From positions 34,397 through 98,396 of the forward strand of contig NZ_JAHWDF010000012.1 of NCBI RefSeq assembly GCF_019311235.1: 64,000 bases of DNA, written 5' to 3'. Shown here piece by piece: positions 1 to 7,261 of the stretch (positions are counted from its first letter, which is position 1; each line of letters starts with the position of its first letter). The DNA is from Mesonia aestuariivivens (GTDB lineage Bacteria > Bacteroidota > Bacteroidia > Flavobacteriales > Flavobacteriaceae). The notes under the pieces are model-generated. The model was not told where the DNA came from, searched no databases, and saw only the letters and a program-made list of their open reading frames with translations. The translations under genes and the position numbers were made by a program.

Positions 1-131
1 TTGCCTATGCAGAATTATATTTCACCCCAACCCTATGGCCAGATTTTAGAAAAGAAAATTTATTTGAAGCCATATTAAATTATCAAAACAGAGAAAGAAG
101 ATTTGGAAAAACAAGTGAGCAACTTAGTTAA
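1..131 (+). CDS. uppS: Isoprenyl transferase (undecaprenyl diphosphate synthase), C-terminal fragment
   Basis: The gene begins before the window and its last 42 codons are read from base 3 to a TAA at 129-131. The translated tail contains [13 protein letters not shown] and QNRERRFG, which match the conserved C-terminal end of cis-prenyltransferases (region V, with the RxRRFG motif). UppS makes the C55 lipid carrier for cell-wall and surface glycan synthesis in the cytoplasm. Its stop codon lies four bases before the first bamA start codon, so the two are very probably co-transcribed; uppS next to bamA is a common arrangement in Flavobacteriia. Only the end of the protein can be judged from this sequence. 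Confidence 0.88.
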   Translation, partial: AYAELYFTPTLWPDFRKENLFEAILNYQNRERRFGKTSEQLS

Positions 132-135
132 TGTA

Positions 136-2724
136 ATGATGAACAAACAACTATTTTTAATTTTATTATGCACCATTACATTTGGTTTTAAAGGTATAGC
201 CCAAAATGATATTCCTATTGCTAATAGTAAAGAATATACTATTGCAGAAATAAATGTAACAGGCACCTCTAATTATAACGAACAGACCGTAATTGCTTTT
301 ACAGGACTTAAAGAAGGAGATCAAATATTCATCCCAGGAGATAGAATGAGTAACGTCATTAAAAAGCTTTGGGACCTAGGTCTTTTTAGCGACATTAACT
401 TCTATATTACCAAAATTGAAGGAAATCAAGCTTATTTAGAACTAGAAATACAAGAAGTACCAGAACTTCATGAAGTAACCATTAGTGGTCTAAAAAAGAA
501 AAAACGCCGCGAGGAGATTATTAAAAACAATAAACTTAAAGCAGGAACAAAAGTTACCGAAAACTTAATCGCTAAAACACGCGCAAATATAAAAGAAGAC
601 TACACCAGTGAAGGTTTTTTAAACGCTAGTGTAGACATTAGAACACGTGAAATAAAAGACAGCATTTCTTCTGAAACCTCTAAGGTGGATATGATTTTGA
701 AAATCAATAAAGGAGAGAAAGTAAAAATTTCTTCTATCAACATTGAAGGAAACAATGTGTTTTCTGATGCTAAAGTAAGAAGACAAATGAAAACCAAGCG
801 TAAAAACTTTTTACGCCTCTGGAAACGATCTAAGTTTATAGAAGAAGATTACGAAAATGATAAAACAGAGATCATAAAGAAATACAAAGAAAAAGGGTTT
901 CGTGATGCACGAATTGTTTCAGATTCAATCATCAAAAAAAATGATAAAAATATAGCGATTAACCTTAATCTAGAAGAAGGTGACAAATATTACTTCGGAA
1001 ACATTAATTTCTTAGGAAATAGCGTTTACACAGATCAGCAATTAAAACAAGTATTAGGCATTAACAAAGGCGACGTTTATAACGGAATACTTCTGAAGAA
1101 AAAAATTGCAGATAACGAGAGGCCAGATGCAAATGATTTAACAAATTTATACCAAAACAACGGTTATTTATTCTCTCAAATCAACCCTGTAGAAACAAGA
1201 GTTTACAATGACACTATTGATTTTGAAATAAGAATTGTCGAAGGAAAAGTTGCTTATTTTGATAACATCGTCATTAACGGAAATGACAAAACTAATGACC
1301 ATGTTATCTACAGAAACTTAAGAACAAAACCTGGACAAAAATACAGCAAAGAAGATGTTGTAAGAACCGTTCGTGAATTAGGGCAATTAGGTTTCTTTGA
1401 CGCAGAACGTCTTTCTCCTGAATTTAAAAATGTAAATCCAAACGACGGAACGTTAGATTTAGAATATAACGTTGTAGAAAGTGGTGCAAGCCAAATTGAA
1501 CTACAAGGTGGTTATGGCGGCGGAGGTTTTGTTGGTACTCTAGGTCTATCTTTTAATAATTTCTCTTTAAAAGGAATTTTTGATAAAGAAGCATACAAAC
1601 CCCTACCTATGGGTGACGGTCAAACTTTATCGTTAAGACTACAAGCCTCTACGTTTTACAGGACTTTCAGCTTATCATTTTCAGAACCTTGGTTAGGAGG
1701 TAAAAAACCAATTAGACTTACAACTTCTTTATCTCATACAGTACAATATTATTATGATGCATATGCTAGAGAAGCTAATAAAGATAGAAAGTTTTTAATT
1801 ACAGGAGGTTCTATTGGTTTAGCAAAACGTTTAACCATACCAGATGATTACTTTACGCTTTCATCGGCAGTGAGCTTTCAGCATTATAACCTAAAAAATT
1901 ATAACATTGGGTTATTTAATTTCCCTAATGGTCACGCCAATAATTTTGCTATAACACTTGGTATAAGTCGTGATAATACATTTACTAACCCTATTTACCC
2001 AATGGGAGGATCTAAATTTAGTATTACCGCTAAATTCACTCCACCATATTCAGCTTGGAATGGTATAGATTATGCAGATTTAAAAAACAAACCCGCTTAT
2101 CAAGACGAAAATGGTGATGCAGATTTAGCCAAAATCGATCAACAGCGTTTCAATTGGTTAGAATATTATAAATTAAAATTTAATGGAGATTGGTACAATC
2201 AAATCATCGATAAATTTGTTCTAAGAACAAATGTAGAATATGGTTTCTTAGGAGCTTACAATAACGACAGAGGTATCCCACCTTTTGAAAGATTTTATTT
2301 AGGTGGTGATGGTCTTGGTGGTTACAGCTTAGATGGTCGTGAAACGATTAGATTAAGAGGTTACCCTAATCAATCTTTAGTTCCTATAGATAGAAATTAC
2401 ACAGCAAGTACCGCTGGGGTAACAAGAAATGACGGAGCAACCATTTATAATAAATACAGTCTAGAATTAAGATACCCGATTACCTTAAAGCCATCGGCTT
2501 CTATATATGCCCTTACTTTTGCTGAAGGAGGAGCATCTTATGATGGCTTTAAAGATTTTAATCCTTTTCAATTGAATAGATCTGCCGGTTTTGGTGTTCG
2601 TATATTTATGCCAGCATTTGGATTGTTAGGAATTGATTTTGGTTATGGTTTCGACCCCATTCCAGGAACAAACACAGGACCAAACGGTTGGGAAACACAC
2701 TTTATTATAGGTCAACAATTCTAA
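136..2724 (+). CDS. bamA: Outer membrane protein assembly factor BamA
   Basis: This is the Omp85-family protein that folds and inserts beta-barrel proteins into the outer membrane. From the ATG at 136 (or the adjacent ATG at 139) the product is about 862 residues. A signal peptide occupies about residues 1-23 (ending FGFKGIAQ), followed by POTRA repeats to about residue 440 and a 16-strand barrel to the terminal phenylalanine. The conserved barrel-loop motif RLRGYP is seen near residue 740. The frame stays open upstream to a TTG at 103, but that part overlaps uppS and lies before the signal peptide, so I reject it. Two OmpH/Skp periplasmic chaperone genes follow directly, which fits an outer-membrane biogenesis operon. 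Confidence 0.95.
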   Translation: MMNKQLFLILLCTITFGFKGIAQNDIPIANSKEYTIAEINVTGTSNYNEQTVIAFTGLKEGDQIFIPGDRMSNVIKKLWDLGLFSDINFYITKIEGNQAYLELEIQEVPELHEVTISGLKKKKRREEIIKNNKLKAGTKVTENLIAKTRANIKEDYTSEGFLNASVDIRTREIKDSISSETSKVDMILKINKGEKVKISSINIEGNNVFSDAKVRRQMKTKRKNFLRLWKRSKFIEEDYENDKTEIIKKYKEKGFRDARIVSDSIIKKNDKNIAINLNLEEGDKYYFGNINFLGNSVYTDQQLKQVLGINKGDVYNGILLKKKIADNERPDANDLTNLYQNNGYLFSQINPVETRVYNDTIDFEIRIVEGKVAYFDNIVINGNDKTNDHVIYRNLRTKPGQKYSKEDVVRTVRELGQLGFFDAERLSPEFKNVNPNDGTLDLEYNVVESGASQIELQGGYGGGGFVGTLGLSFNNFSLKGIFDKEAYKPLPMGDGQTLSLRLQASTFYRTFSLSFSEPWLGGKKPIRLTTSLSHTVQYYYDAYAREANKDRKFLITGGSIGLAKRLTIPDDYFTLSSAVSFQHYNLKNYNIGLFNFPNGHANNFAITLGISRDNTFTNPIYPMGGSKFSITAKFTPPYSAWNGIDYADLKNKPAYQDENGDADLAKIDQQRFNWLEYYKLKFNGDWYNQIIDKFVLRTNVEYGFLGAYNNDRGIPPFERFYLGGDGLGGYSLDGRETIRLRGYPNQSLVPIDRNYTASTAGVTRNDGATIYNKYSLELRYPITLKPSASIYALTFAEGGASYDGFKDFNPFQLNRSAGFGVRIFMPAFGLLGIDFGYGFDPIPGTNTGPNGWETHFIIGQQF

Positions 2725-2764
2725 AAATTTTGGTTTGGCACGATATTTTCTATAAACAAAATAT

Positions 2765-3601
2765 ATGATGAAAAAAGTATTTTTATACCTATCATTTCTT
2801 TTAATTACCGCGGTTAACCTTCAAGCGCAGAGAGGAATTAAGGTAGCTTATATTGACATGGAATACATTTTAGACAATGTTTCTGAATATAAAGAGGCCA
2901 GCCAGCAACTTGAATCAAGAACACAAAAGTGGAGAGCAGAGGTAGAAGGTAAAATGCAGCATGTAGAAGACATGAAGCAAAATTTAGAAAATGAACGAGC
3001 ACTTTTAACTAAAGAATTAATTGAAGAAAGAGAAGAAGAAATCAGCTATGAAGAAAAAGCGATTTTAGACTATCAACAAGAAAAATTTGGACCACAAGGT
3101 CAGTTTATTGTTCAGAAGAGACAACTAATTCAGCCTGTGCAAGATCAAGTATTCAACGCTGTTCAAGAAATTGGAGAAAAAAGACAATATGACTTTATTT
3201 TTGAAAATTCTGCAGACGCACTCTTGCTATATTCCGCAGAAAGGCACGATATTAGCGACCAAGTTTTGTCGATCATTCAACGTTCTTCTAGAAAATTAGA
3301 ATTAGAAAACAGAAGAGATCAAAAAGCAAAACAAGAAGAAGTTGCTACTGAACCATACAAATCTGTAGAGAAAGCAGCAAAAGACAAGCAAGAAACTGTA
3401 GAAAGAGAAGCTAAAAGACAAGCACAAGTTAATGAAAGAGAGCAACTACTTAATGAACGTCAAAGAAGAAGAGATTCTATTAGAGATGTACGTCAACAAA
3501 AATTTGAAGAACGCAGAGCTAAACTTTTAAAAGAAAGAGAACAGCAAGCAAAAACAAGAGATTCTTTACGAAACATAAGAGAAGCACGAAATAATAAATA
3601 A
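2765..3601 (+). CDS. OmpH/Skp family periplasmic chaperone with long charged tail
   Basis: Skp-type chaperones hold unfolded outer membrane proteins in the periplasm and hand them to BamA. The 278-residue product starts with a signal peptide (about residues 1-22, ending NLQAQ), followed by a conserved beta/coiled-coil OmpH core to about residue 175 (VAYIDMEYIL at its start). The remaining hundred residues are almost entirely Arg, Lys, Glu and Gln and should extend the coiled coil. Typical Skp proteins are about 160-175 residues, so the tail is an addition. Two in-frame ATGs at 2765 and 2768 are equally good starts. The gene lies 40 bases after bamA and before a normal-length paralogue. Confidence 0.9.
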   Translation: MMKKVFLYLSFLLITAVNLQAQRGIKVAYIDMEYILDNVSEYKEASQQLESRTQKWRAEVEGKMQHVEDMKQNLENERALLTKELIEEREEEISYEEKAILDYQQEKFGPQGQFIVQKRQLIQPVQDQVFNAVQEIGEKRQYDFIFENSADALLLYSAERHDISDQVLSIIQRSSRKLELENRRDQKAKQEEVATEPYKSVEKAAKDKQETVEREAKRQAQVNEREQLLNERQRRRDSIRDVRQQKFEERRAKLLKEREQQAKTRDSLRNIREARNNK

Positions 3602-3648
3602 TTTTAAATAATCAATTACAATAATCTAATTACCTTAATTTAAACAAA

Positions 3649-4164
3649 ATGAAACAATTTAAGACCGTATTAATAGCACTATCATTCGTTTTTGGGACAG
3701 TAGCTTTAACTCAAGCACAAACTTCTAAAGTGGCTCACATTAACACACAAGAGTTAATTGAATCTATGCCAGCATATAAATCTGCAATGTCACAACTTGA
3801 AAAACTTGAAAGTACGTATAGAGCAGACATCGATGATATGTATAAAGAAGCGCAAAGTAAAAACCAACGTTACCAACAAGAAGCTGTAAACCAAACTGAA
3901 GAAGAAAACGCTAAAAGAGCACAAGAGCTACAACAACAACAACAAAAGATTGTTCAATTTCAACAAAATGCTCAAAAAGAACTTCAGAAAAAAGAAAGTG
4001 ATTTATTAAAACCTGTTTACGAAAAAGCACGTACCTCTATCCAAAAAGTTGCTAGAGCAAAGGGTTATGATTATGTTTTAGACTCTACAACAGGAGCTGG
4101 AGGAGTAATCTTAGCAGACGGTTATAGTTTAATGACAGATGTTAAGAAAGACTTAGGAATTTAA
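3649..4164 (+). CDS. OmpH/Skp family periplasmic chaperone
   Basis: This is the second OmpH/Skp paralogue, 171 residues and of normal family length. A signal peptide covers about residues 1-23 (ending LTQAQ), then comes the OmpH start VAHINTQELIESMP, a long coiled coil rich in Gln, Glu and Lys at about residues 45-125, and the C-terminal beta segment GYDYVLDSTTGAGGVILADG. Its role should be as a holdase for outer membrane clients in the periplasm. It lies 47 bases after the long-tailed paralogue and is followed by a strong hairpin with a T-run, which probably ends much of the bamA operon transcript. Confidence 0.92.
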   Translation: MKQFKTVLIALSFVFGTVALTQAQTSKVAHINTQELIESMPAYKSAMSQLEKLESTYRADIDDMYKEAQSKNQRYQQEAVNQTEEENAKRAQELQQQQQKIVQFQQNAQKELQKKESDLLKPVYEKARTSIQKVARAKGYDYVLDSTTGAGGVILADGYSLMTDVKKDLGI

Positions 4165-4188
4165 GCTCTCTAAACTTATTATATATTG

Positions 4189-4222
4189 AAGCACTTTCAT
4201 TAATTTTGAAAGTGCTTTTTTA
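4189..4222 (+). terminator. Intrinsic terminator-like hairpin between skp and murI
   Basis: An 11-bp perfect stem (AAGCACTTTCA at 4189-4199 with TGAAAGTGCTT at 4207-4217) has a 7-base loop and is followed by a T-rich run. It has the form of a Rho-independent terminator for the bamA-skp-skp transcript. It ends only about 11 bases before the murI ATG, and I see no promoter of the TAnnTTTG form between it and murI, so it may be a partial terminator or a processing site. Confidence 0.75.
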
Positions 4223-4228
4223 TTTTAT

Positions 4229-5014
4229 ATGAACAACAATCCTTCACAACCCATTGGCATTTTTGATTCTGGTATTGGCGGCACTTCTATTTTTAAAGAA
4301 GTACATTCCCTTTTACCTCATGAAGATATTATTTATTTAGCAGACAGCAAAAATGCACCTTATGGCTATAAATCTAAAGAAGAGATTACCGCTTTATGCA
4401 AAAAAAATACAGAACTTCTTTTAGCCCAAAACTGTAAACTAATTATTGTCGCTTGTAATACAGCCACAACAAACGCCATAGAAACCCTAAGAGAAACGTA
4501 TAGTATACCTTTTATAGGAATTGAACCAGCTATTAAACCAGCAGCGTTAATGTCTAAAAACAAAGCTATAGGCATTTTAGCTACAAAAGGAACTCTATCT
4601 AGTGAATTATTTGCTAAGACCTCTGAAATTTTTGCAAAAAATACAGCCATAGTCGAAGTTATCGGCGCAGGTTTAGTAGAAGCCATTGAAGCCGGTGAAA
4701 TAGAAAATACTTCAACAAAAAAATTAGTAAGGCAACTCGTACAGCCTATGTTAGACAAAAACATAGACTATTTGGTGTTAGGATGCAGTCATTACCCCTA
4801 TTTAATACCACTTTTAAAACAAATCTTACCTAAATATATTGTTATTATAGATTCAGGAAAAGCTGTAGCTAAGCAAACTAAATTTATACTTCATAGCTTA
4901 GGTTTACTTGAAAAAGACCAAAAAAAAGCTTCTATTAGATTTTACACCAATAGAAGCGAGAATATTTTAAAAAAATTCGTTCCTGAATTTAAAGTTAGTT
5001 ATTTAGACTTTTAA
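4229..5014 (+). CDS. murI: Glutamate racemase
   Basis: MurI converts L-glutamate to D-glutamate for peptidoglycan in the cytoplasm. The 261-residue product is of normal length and has the family motifs: IFDSGIGG (residues 11-18), ADSKNAPYG, VACNTATT with catalytic Cys76, and LGCSHYPY with catalytic Cys186. The start at 4229 is placed so that the first motif is about ten residues in, as in homologues. It follows the bamA-skp genes across a terminator-like hairpin, and its 3' end overlaps the end of the convergent porP-like gene by four bases. Confidence 0.96.
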   Translation: MNNNPSQPIGIFDSGIGGTSIFKEVHSLLPHEDIIYLADSKNAPYGYKSKEEITALCKKNTELLLAQNCKLIIVACNTATTNAIETLRETYSIPFIGIEPAIKPAALMSKNKAIGILATKGTLSSELFAKTSEIFAKNTAIVEVIGAGLVEAIEAGEIENTSTKKLVRQLVQPMLDKNIDYLVLGCSHYPYLIPLLKQILPKYIVIIDSGKAVAKQTKFILHSLGLLEKDQKKASIRFYTNRSENILKKFVPEFKVSYLDF

Positions 5015-6030
5015 TAATTAATTGCCGGACAATTACACTCGTACGGCTCTTTATTTTCTCCAAAATTATACCCTAAAGTAATTTGATGAAAGCCTGAATT
5101 TGCTAAGACAATAGAGTTAGCTTGATAAGCGTAAGTATAAGCAAACATAAAGTTTTTATAATTTATACCTATAAAAGGAGAAAGGTATTGTAGTTTTTGA
5201 TTAGAAACAGAAGATGCTCCGTCTGTAGTATATTCGGCCCCATCAAAACTTCTTCTATAAGAAAGGCCGCCCCATAATTTACCAAAATCAAAATCTCTGT
5301 AAACTTTAGCATTTACATCTATAGAAGCTTCAGAAGTTTCTTCTTTCATTTGAAACATTATAGAAGGCTCGTAAGACCATTCTGAGCCATAAGGAGCTAT
5401 AATATAACCCGCAGAAAGTAAATATTGTCGTTGGTTGTCAGTCTCAAACTGTTGAGAAAAAATATCTCGTTGTTGGGGTATTAAGTTTTTAACTGTGAAA
5501 TGCGTATAAAATTCAAATAAGTAATAAGACATTCCAAAATCTATATTGAAGAAAGAATCACGCTGTTCTACTCCAGAAATATTTGGATCATTTGGATTAG
5601 GACCACCTATCAATTGAGTTTCATCTAATTTTTCTTGCATCACCCCCACACTTAAACCAAAAGACAATTGATTTAAATCTATGGTATTTCTAGAAAGCAA
5701 TAAGTGATAAGCAAATGTTGCATAAACTCCTTGTTGTGAAAAACGACCATTGCTATCATTATAAAAAATTCCTCCTAAACCAACTTTATCTCCCACTCTT
5801 CCATTTAAACTCACAGTTTCTAATGCAGGTGCATCATTAACACCAAACCATTGTCTTCTTCCGGTTAAACGCAATTTGGTTTGACTAGCAGCCCCAGCCA
5901 TAGAAGGATGTAATAAATACAAGTTATCTGTTAAATAATCTGTATAAACAGGAATACCTCTTTCTTGAGCATAAAAGTTAGCAGATATAAATAGAAATAA
6001 AAGTATTAATAAGGAGTTATTTTTTTTCAT
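5011..6030 (-). CDS. PorP/SprF family type IX secretion outer membrane protein
   Basis: The 339-residue product has a signal peptide (about residues 1-21, ending SANFYAQ), the family start in which a mature chain reads VYTDYLTDNLYLLHPSMAGA, and a run of alternating beta strands expected of an outer-membrane barrel; it ends GYNFGENKEP and a short Cys-containing tail. PorP/SprF proteins hold or pass adhesins with type B C-terminal domains secreted by the type IX system. Such genes usually lie next to their large adhesin partner, but here the neighbours are murI and an nfu gene, so the partner must be elsewhere. The gene converges on murI with a four-base overlap. Confidence 0.9.
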   Translation of the reverse strand: MKKNNSLLILLFLFISANFYAQERGIPVYTDYLTDNLYLLHPSMAGAASQTKLRLTGRRQWFGVNDAPALETVSLNGRVGDKVGLGGIFYNDSNGRFSQQGVYATFAYHLLLSRNTIDLNQLSFGLSVGVMQEKLDETQLIGGPNPNDPNISGVEQRDSFFNIDFGMSYYLFEFYTHFTVKNLIPQQRDIFSQQFETDNQRQYLLSAGYIIAPYGSEWSYEPSIMFQMKEETSEASIDVNAKVYRDFDFGKLWGGLSYRRSFDGAEYTTDGASSVSNQKLQYLSPFIGINYKNFMFAYTYAYQANSIVLANSGFHQITLGYNFGENKEPYECNCPAINY

Positions 6031-6086
6031 GAGTGTTCAATGGTTATTTCATCACTAAAATAAACTTTAATATAAGCTTTGCAAAA

Positions 6087-6110
6087 TTTGTTTAAAAAAT
6101 GTTAAACAAA
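6087..6110. repeat. Inverted repeat in the porP/nfu divergent gap
   Basis: TTTGTTTAA at 6087-6095 is repeated exactly inverted as TTAAACAAA at 6102-6110, with a 6-base spacer. It sits about 60 bases upstream of the porP-like start in the divergent intergenic region. It could be an operator or a weak hairpin, but it is made only of A/T-rich sequence and could be chance. Confidence 0.3.
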
Positions 6111-6235
6111 CAAGCATAAAATATTTAAGAATATTAGGTTGTCTTCTTAGTTAAAAGTAGATAAATAAAGGTTTTAACAAATTTACTAATCAAATATTGG
6201 GCGTAAATATATTCATTTCATTGTATTTCTTTTAG

Positions 6236-6243
6236 TATTTTTG
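6236..6243 (+). promoter_or_regulatory. Candidate -7 box upstream of nfu
   Basis: TATTTTTG fits the Bacteroidota -7 consensus TAnnTTTG and ends 15 bases before the chosen ATG at 6259. No TTG stands at the usual distance upstream. The position argues against a start within the -7 region (6241) and implies a very short leader. Confidence 0.5.
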
Positions 6244-6258
6244 CAGAAAATTTATGCT

Positions 6259-7170
6259 ATGAGTAAATATTCTATCGAAATAAAGGCTACCAATAATGAA
6301 TCTATCCGAAAATTTGAAGCCAATTCATTTTTAATTCGAGGTGAAGGCTACGAATTTACTAATATTGACGAGGCTTCAAAGTCGCCTATAGCGCAAGAAT
6401 TATTCTATCTGCCTTTCGTTAAAACAATATATATCTCACAAAATTTTGTGGCTATAGAAAAATTTAACATTGTAAAATGGGAAGAAGTTGAAGAAGAAGT
6501 AGCTGCACAGATTACTACTTTTTTAAATTCTGGTAAAGAAGTAGTGAAAGCAGAAGCTGAAAGCAAAAAAACGATTCCAGTAACTGTTTATGCCGAAAGT
6601 ACTCCTAATCCAAAAGTGATGAAGTTTGTTGCTAATAAAAAATTAGTGATCAACACTACAGAATTTAAAAATATAGATGAAGCTAAAAATGCTCCTTTAG
6701 CACAAAAACTTTTTCACTTTCCATTTGTAAAAGAAGTTTTTTTTGATGAGAATTATATTTCTATTACCAAATTTGACATTGCGGAATGGGAAGAAATCAC
6801 TATGGAGATTAGAGAATTTATTAGAAATTATATTCAAGAAGGAAATGTTATTATTACTGAAGAAAGCGCAACACCAACTTCTACTAAAAGTGAAGAAAAC
6901 GCTACATCCAGTGAATTTGATAATTTAGATGATATCTCAAAACAAATTGTAGCAATTTTAGATGAATATATTAAACCTGCTGTTGCTAGCGACGGAGGCA
7001 ATATTATGTTTAATTCGTACGATCCTGAAACCAAAAAAGTAAGTGTTATTTTACAAGGTGCTTGCAGTGGTTGCCCATCTTCTACATTTACCCTTAAAAG
7101 CGGAATTGAAACAATGTTAAAAGATATGCTTCACGGAAAAGTAGAAAGTGTAGAAGCTATTAACGGATAG
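6259..7170 (+). CDS. Nfu/NifU-like iron-sulfur scaffold with duplicated N-terminal domain
   Basis: The 303-residue product carries two copies of the Nfu N-terminal domain, about residues 4-90 (IRGEGYEFTNIDEA, SPIAQELFYLPFVK) and about 110-195 (ESTPNPKVMKFVAN, APLAQKLFHFPFVK), then an acidic linker and the NifU C-terminal domain with the cluster-binding motif CSGC (Cys269 and Cys272). It should carry and deliver Fe-S clusters in the cytoplasm, as Nfu proteins do. I chose the ATG at 6259 because the upstream TTG at 6241 overlaps a promoter-like box. A strong two-way terminator follows the gene. Confidence 0.92.
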   Translation: MSKYSIEIKATNNESIRKFEANSFLIRGEGYEFTNIDEASKSPIAQELFYLPFVKTIYISQNFVAIEKFNIVKWEEVEEEVAAQITTFLNSGKEVVKAEAESKKTIPVTVYAESTPNPKVMKFVANKKLVINTTEFKNIDEAKNAPLAQKLFHFPFVKEVFFDENYISITKFDIAEWEEITMEIREFIRNYIQEGNVIITEESATPTSTKSEENATSSEFDNLDDISKQIVAILDEYIKPAVASDGGNIMFNSYDPETKKVSVILQGACSGCPSSTFTLKSGIETMLKDMLHGKVESVEAING

Positions 7171-7199
7171 ACACTTCAACTAAATTTAATTGATTGACA

Positions 7200-7240
7200 A
7201 AACCAAAAAGGAGAATCGTTTAGATTCTCCTTTTTGGTTT
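7200..7240. terminator. Two-way terminator between nfu and pit
   Basis: An 18-bp perfect stem (7200-7217 with 7223-7240) around a 5-base loop has A-runs on one side and T-runs on the other. It can end transcription of both nfu (+) and the convergent phosphate transporter gene (-). Confidence 0.9.
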
Positions 7241-7261
7241 TATATACTATGGTATATTTAA

